From: an uncultured Nitrosomonadales bacterium
GTDB lineage: Bacteria; Pseudomonadota; Gammaproteobacteria; Burkholderiales; Gallionellaceae
Reading direction: 5' to 3'
NCBI GenBank assembly: GCA_903934275.1
Contig: CAIZNF010000716.1
Coordinates: 1 to 7,012, forward strand
Length of the DNA: 7,012 bases
This document shows positions 5,331 through 7,012 of this stretch, piece after piece. How positions within the stretch are numbered: position 1 is the first letter of the stretch; each line of letters opens with the position of its first letter. The notes below the pieces were generated by a model. That model did not search any database. It saw only the letters and a program-made list of their open reading frames with translations, and was not told where the DNA came from. A program made the position numbers and the translations under genes.

Positions 5331-5384
5331 TGCACCAGTCACTCACAGTGCGGAGTAGCAAGCTCAATATGTTTCAAAACCCCT

Positions 5385-6605
5385 CTATACGACCTTGTAG
5401 CCCTGTTGAATCAACTTTTGTCGTGTGTCTTCTTTTATCATTCGTTTGGCTTTTTTACAGGCAAGATACACCTCGCTGGTTCTGTAATCTAGCCCCTCTT
5501 CTTTGTGGTCCTCAATGCACTCGTGGATATTTCTCTCCGCGAACAAATATGCTTGTGGGTATTCTTCTTGCATGAAGTCTCGTTTTTTCTGTTTAAGCAA
5601 AAACTTTTCTTTTGAGTTTGAAAAATCAACCTTCACTCCACAGATAGATACGGTTCCTAGAACCACCTGTGGTTTTGCCTTGAATACAGGCTTCGGAATG
5701 TAGGTAACAATTTCCTGTTCACTTACTTTAGTTGTCTCTATTTTCTGATTTTCAATATCAACACTATTTTTATTTTCACTAAAATCACTTTCTATAAAAC
5801 TAGAAGAGGTTTTGTCTTTCTCTTGGTGTTTTGTTGTATTTTGTTTACAGCTTTCGTCTGCAACGCAGAGCGATTGCGAAGTTGAATTTGCTTTTGACTT
5901 TGTATTAAATGCTTTTGACTTTGTTTTATTATGTACCGTCCATTGGCTTGTTTCAGAGGTTTGAAAAGCCTCAATATTTGGGATGGTAAGTGTGGCATTT
6001 TCTACAGGTAAAGAGACTGCAACAGATTTCTCCTTTATCATATGATACGCAGGGTTAGACCCCCTACGGTCTTTCGTATAGTTGAACCTAGGAATATTTG
6101 CCTTTTCTGTGTACTTGGTGTATTGATTCAAAAAGTCTTCGTAAATTGGGGAGATATTCCTTGGGATTTCCGCCCGAAAGTGAATACACTTTTTTATGGC
6201 TAGGAAGGTTTTCTTAACCCCCGCAGCATCGTTTTGCTGAGCCTTGCGCCACCACTCAATCAGTGTCACATCAACGCAGTACATGTTGGTCATGTTGTCG
6301 CGGTGGCAACCGTTAAGCTCAGTCACAACTACGCCGATGGCTTCCAATAATTGGATTGTTCTCTCCGCAGTGGTTTCACTGATTCCCCCGACCTGATGGC
6401 ATAGAGATGGGTAGTTGAGCTTGACCCAACTAGAGCTATCACTGTGCCCCCTAAGATAGATTGGCTTCTTCTGCCTGCCCCCTAATGATGGTTTCGCTTT
6501 CCAGCCGTATGATGACAGGTCATACAGTGTTTTGAGTACAAGCGCGGGCGTTGTGCCAAACAACGAACGCACGTCCAAGTTATAACCTTCGTATAGGGTA
6601 ATCAT
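5385..6605 (-). CDS. Winged-helix protein, probable replication initiator or primosome-type protein
   Basis: The 406-residue product has an N-terminal winged-helix module (about 5-120). It runs from LFGTTPALVLKTLYDLSSYG through KLNYPSLCHQVGGISETTAE, then RTIQLLEAIGVVVTEL, to a wing ending in NMTNMYCVDVT. This layout is seen in phage and plasmid replication initiators and replisome-organiser proteins. A middle section (about 215-310) is low-complexity, rich in Ser, Thr, Lys and Asn, with a 7-residue tandem repeat. The C-terminal 110 residues are ordered again (KPQVVLGTVSICGVKVDF; FLLKQKKRDFMQEEYPQAYL; a Lys/Arg-rich last helix). The ATG at 6605 overlaps the stop of the preceding 36-codon ORF (ATGA), which selects it over an in-frame TTG at 6671. 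Base composition is more AT-rich than in the plus-strand block. I do not recognise the family with certainty; a plain transcription factor is the alternative. Confidence 0.65.
   Translation of the reverse strand: MITLYEGYNLDVRSLFGTTPALVLKTLYDLSSYGWKAKPSLGGRQKKPIYLRGHSDSSSWVKLNYPSLCHQVGGISETTAERTIQLLEAIGVVVTELNGCHRDNMTNMYCVDVTLIEWWRKAQQNDAAGVKKTFLAIKKCIHFRAEIPRNISPIYEDFLNQYTKYTEKANIPRFNYTKDRRGSNPAYHMIKEKSVAVSLPVENATLTIPNIEAFQTSETSQWTVHNKTKSKAFNTKSKANSTSQSLCVADESCKQNTTKHQEKDKTSSSFIESDFSENKNSVDIENQKIETTKVSEQEIVTYIPKPVFKAKPQVVLGTVSICGVKVDFSNSKEKFLLKQKKRDFMQEEYPQAYLFAERNIHECIEDHKEEGLDYRTSEVYLACKKAKRMIKEDTRQKLIQQGYKVV
5889..5930. repeat. 21-bp tandem repeat inside the winged-helix gene
   Basis: Two 21-base units share an identical 15-base core (TGCTTTTGACTTTGT) at 5889-5903 and 5910-5924. 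They encode a tandem heptad in the low-complexity linker (NKTKSKAF / NTKSKANS). The period is a whole number of codons, so unit gain or loss keeps the frame. Confidence 0.7.
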
Positions 6606-6712
6606 TTCGTCCCCCCAGCTGTTGCGTTTGCCTGAGCTGATTGGGATTGCTGCATGACAGCCTGAAGACAATCTTCAAAACTGCTGCCAACTTTGTGCAT
6701 GTCAAAAATCAT
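6602..6712 (-). CDS. 36-codon ORF coupled to both neighbours
   Basis: The ATG at 6712 overlaps the stop of the preceding HTH gene as ATGA. The ORF ends with a TGA at 6602-6604 that overlaps the ATG of the winged-helix gene in the same way. A very strong GAGGAG lies 6 bases before its start (6719-6724). The product begins MIFDMHKVGSSFEDCLQAVM, a likely amphipathic helix, followed by a Gln/Ala/Ser-rich tail (QQSQSAQANATAGGTK). There is no membrane segment or known motif. The site and two overlaps make translation likely; it may regulate or bind the initiator-like protein, or serve mainly to couple translation. Confidence 0.6.
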   Translation of the reverse strand: MIFDMHKVGSSFEDCLQAVMQQSQSAQANATAGGTK

Positions 6713-7012
6713 ATTTTTCTCCTCAAATCAGCATTGCCACTTTCCATCGTTGCCTTGGTTTTTTGCGACAAGTAGAAATCAAGGTCAGCAATGCGGAAGA
6801 AATTTCCGTTGAGATTTGGAATTTTCACCAGAGGTATATTGTTTTTTCGGACAACTCTCGTCATGCTTTTGGGGGCAGTTACAATGTAGATAGCAGCCTC
6901 GCGGCTTTTTAATATGTGTTTGCTTGTAGATGTATCTCCATCGCTACTTCCTGCGAACGCTGCTTCCACCCTTGCTTTTGCAATCAGCTTTGCCTTCAGC
7001 GCAAGCCTAAAG
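6709..7012 (-). CDS. Excisionase-like helix-turn-helix protein, partial at its 5' end
   Basis: The frame is open to the right edge, so the start is probably outside the window; a GTG at 6969 would give 86 residues but has no well-spaced ribosome binding site. The readable N-terminal part is basic and helical (LALKAKLIAKARVEAAFAG), then a Ser/Thr/Asp linker. An excisionase/MerR-like HTH of the HTH_17 kind follows: LKSREAAIYIVTAPKSMTRVV, a basic turn (RKNNIPLVKI), then GNFFRIADLDFYLSQK, where the R-I-x-D-L-D-x-Y-L ending matches the usual closing helix. It heads a chain of three genes linked by 4-base overlaps ending in the initiator-like gene, so it may autoregulate the operon or bind an origin or att site. 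Domain type is likely; role is inferred. Confidence 0.65.
   Translation of the reverse strand, partial: FRLALKAKLIAKARVEAAFAGSSDGDTSTSKHILKSREAAIYIVTAPKSMTRVVRKNNIPLVKIPNLNGNFFRIADLDFYLSQKTKATMESGNADLRRKI

Larger units (their letters stand above)
5151..5384. other. Gene-free AT-rich region with inverted repeats
   Basis: The gap between the replication-initiator-like gene (ending at 5385) and the 160-residue HTH gene (starting at 5150) holds no credible ORF. Its left part (5160-5255) is AT-rich, with AATCTT repeated 11 bases apart (5215-5230), and its right part contains two inverted repeats. The promoter of the HTH gene should lie here; TTGTTA with TTATCT at 17 bases on the minus strand is a weak candidate. 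No DnaA box (TTATNCACA) was found. An origin or control region is possible. Confidence 0.35.

Overview
The window looks like an accessory region (large plasmid, integrative element or degraded prophage) of a proteobacterium, most likely gamma- or betaproteobacterial. That reading rests on an E. coli-like MotA, a proteobacterial-type HU, an AlpA-like regulator and several small helix-turn-helix (HTH) proteins. I see no tRNA, rRNA, CRISPR array, transposase or integrase. The species cannot be named from the sequence.

Left part, minus strand (1-1318). A 282-residue MotA-family stator protein is preceded by a 42-codon ORF with a strong ribosome binding site. That ORF ends in an amber codon, beyond which the same frame stays open for 63 more codons. 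The MotA copy lacks counterparts of two residues important in E. coli MotA (Arg90 and Pro173).

Centre, plus strand (about 1480-4156). A promoter precedes an HU gene, which is followed by a hairpin terminator. Then come a coiled-coil/XRE regulator, a small winged-helix protein, an 85-residue two-helix membrane protein, a 21-codon ORF joined to it by an ATGA overlap, a CPBP-type intramembrane protease with its catalytic motifs intact, and a small membrane-anchored protein with a Tat-like twin arginine. The last one appears frameshifted: a coding-like segment with a C-x2-H ... C-x2-C pattern continues in another frame to 4156.

Right part, minus strand (4148-7012). An AlpA-like HTH protein converges on the plus-strand block. 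Upstream of it lie two adjacent dyads, then a 160-residue HTH protein, then a 234-bp AT-rich gap with inverted repeats. Next come three genes chained by two ATGA overlaps: an HTH/excisionase-like protein running off the right edge, a 36-codon ORF and a 406-residue winged-helix protein that resembles phage or plasmid replication initiators.

The set combines DNA-binding and replication-type functions on the right, a nucleoid protein and regulators in the centre, and an envelope module (small membrane protein, intramembrane protease, anchored small protein). That the envelope genes act together is inferred from order and spacing only.
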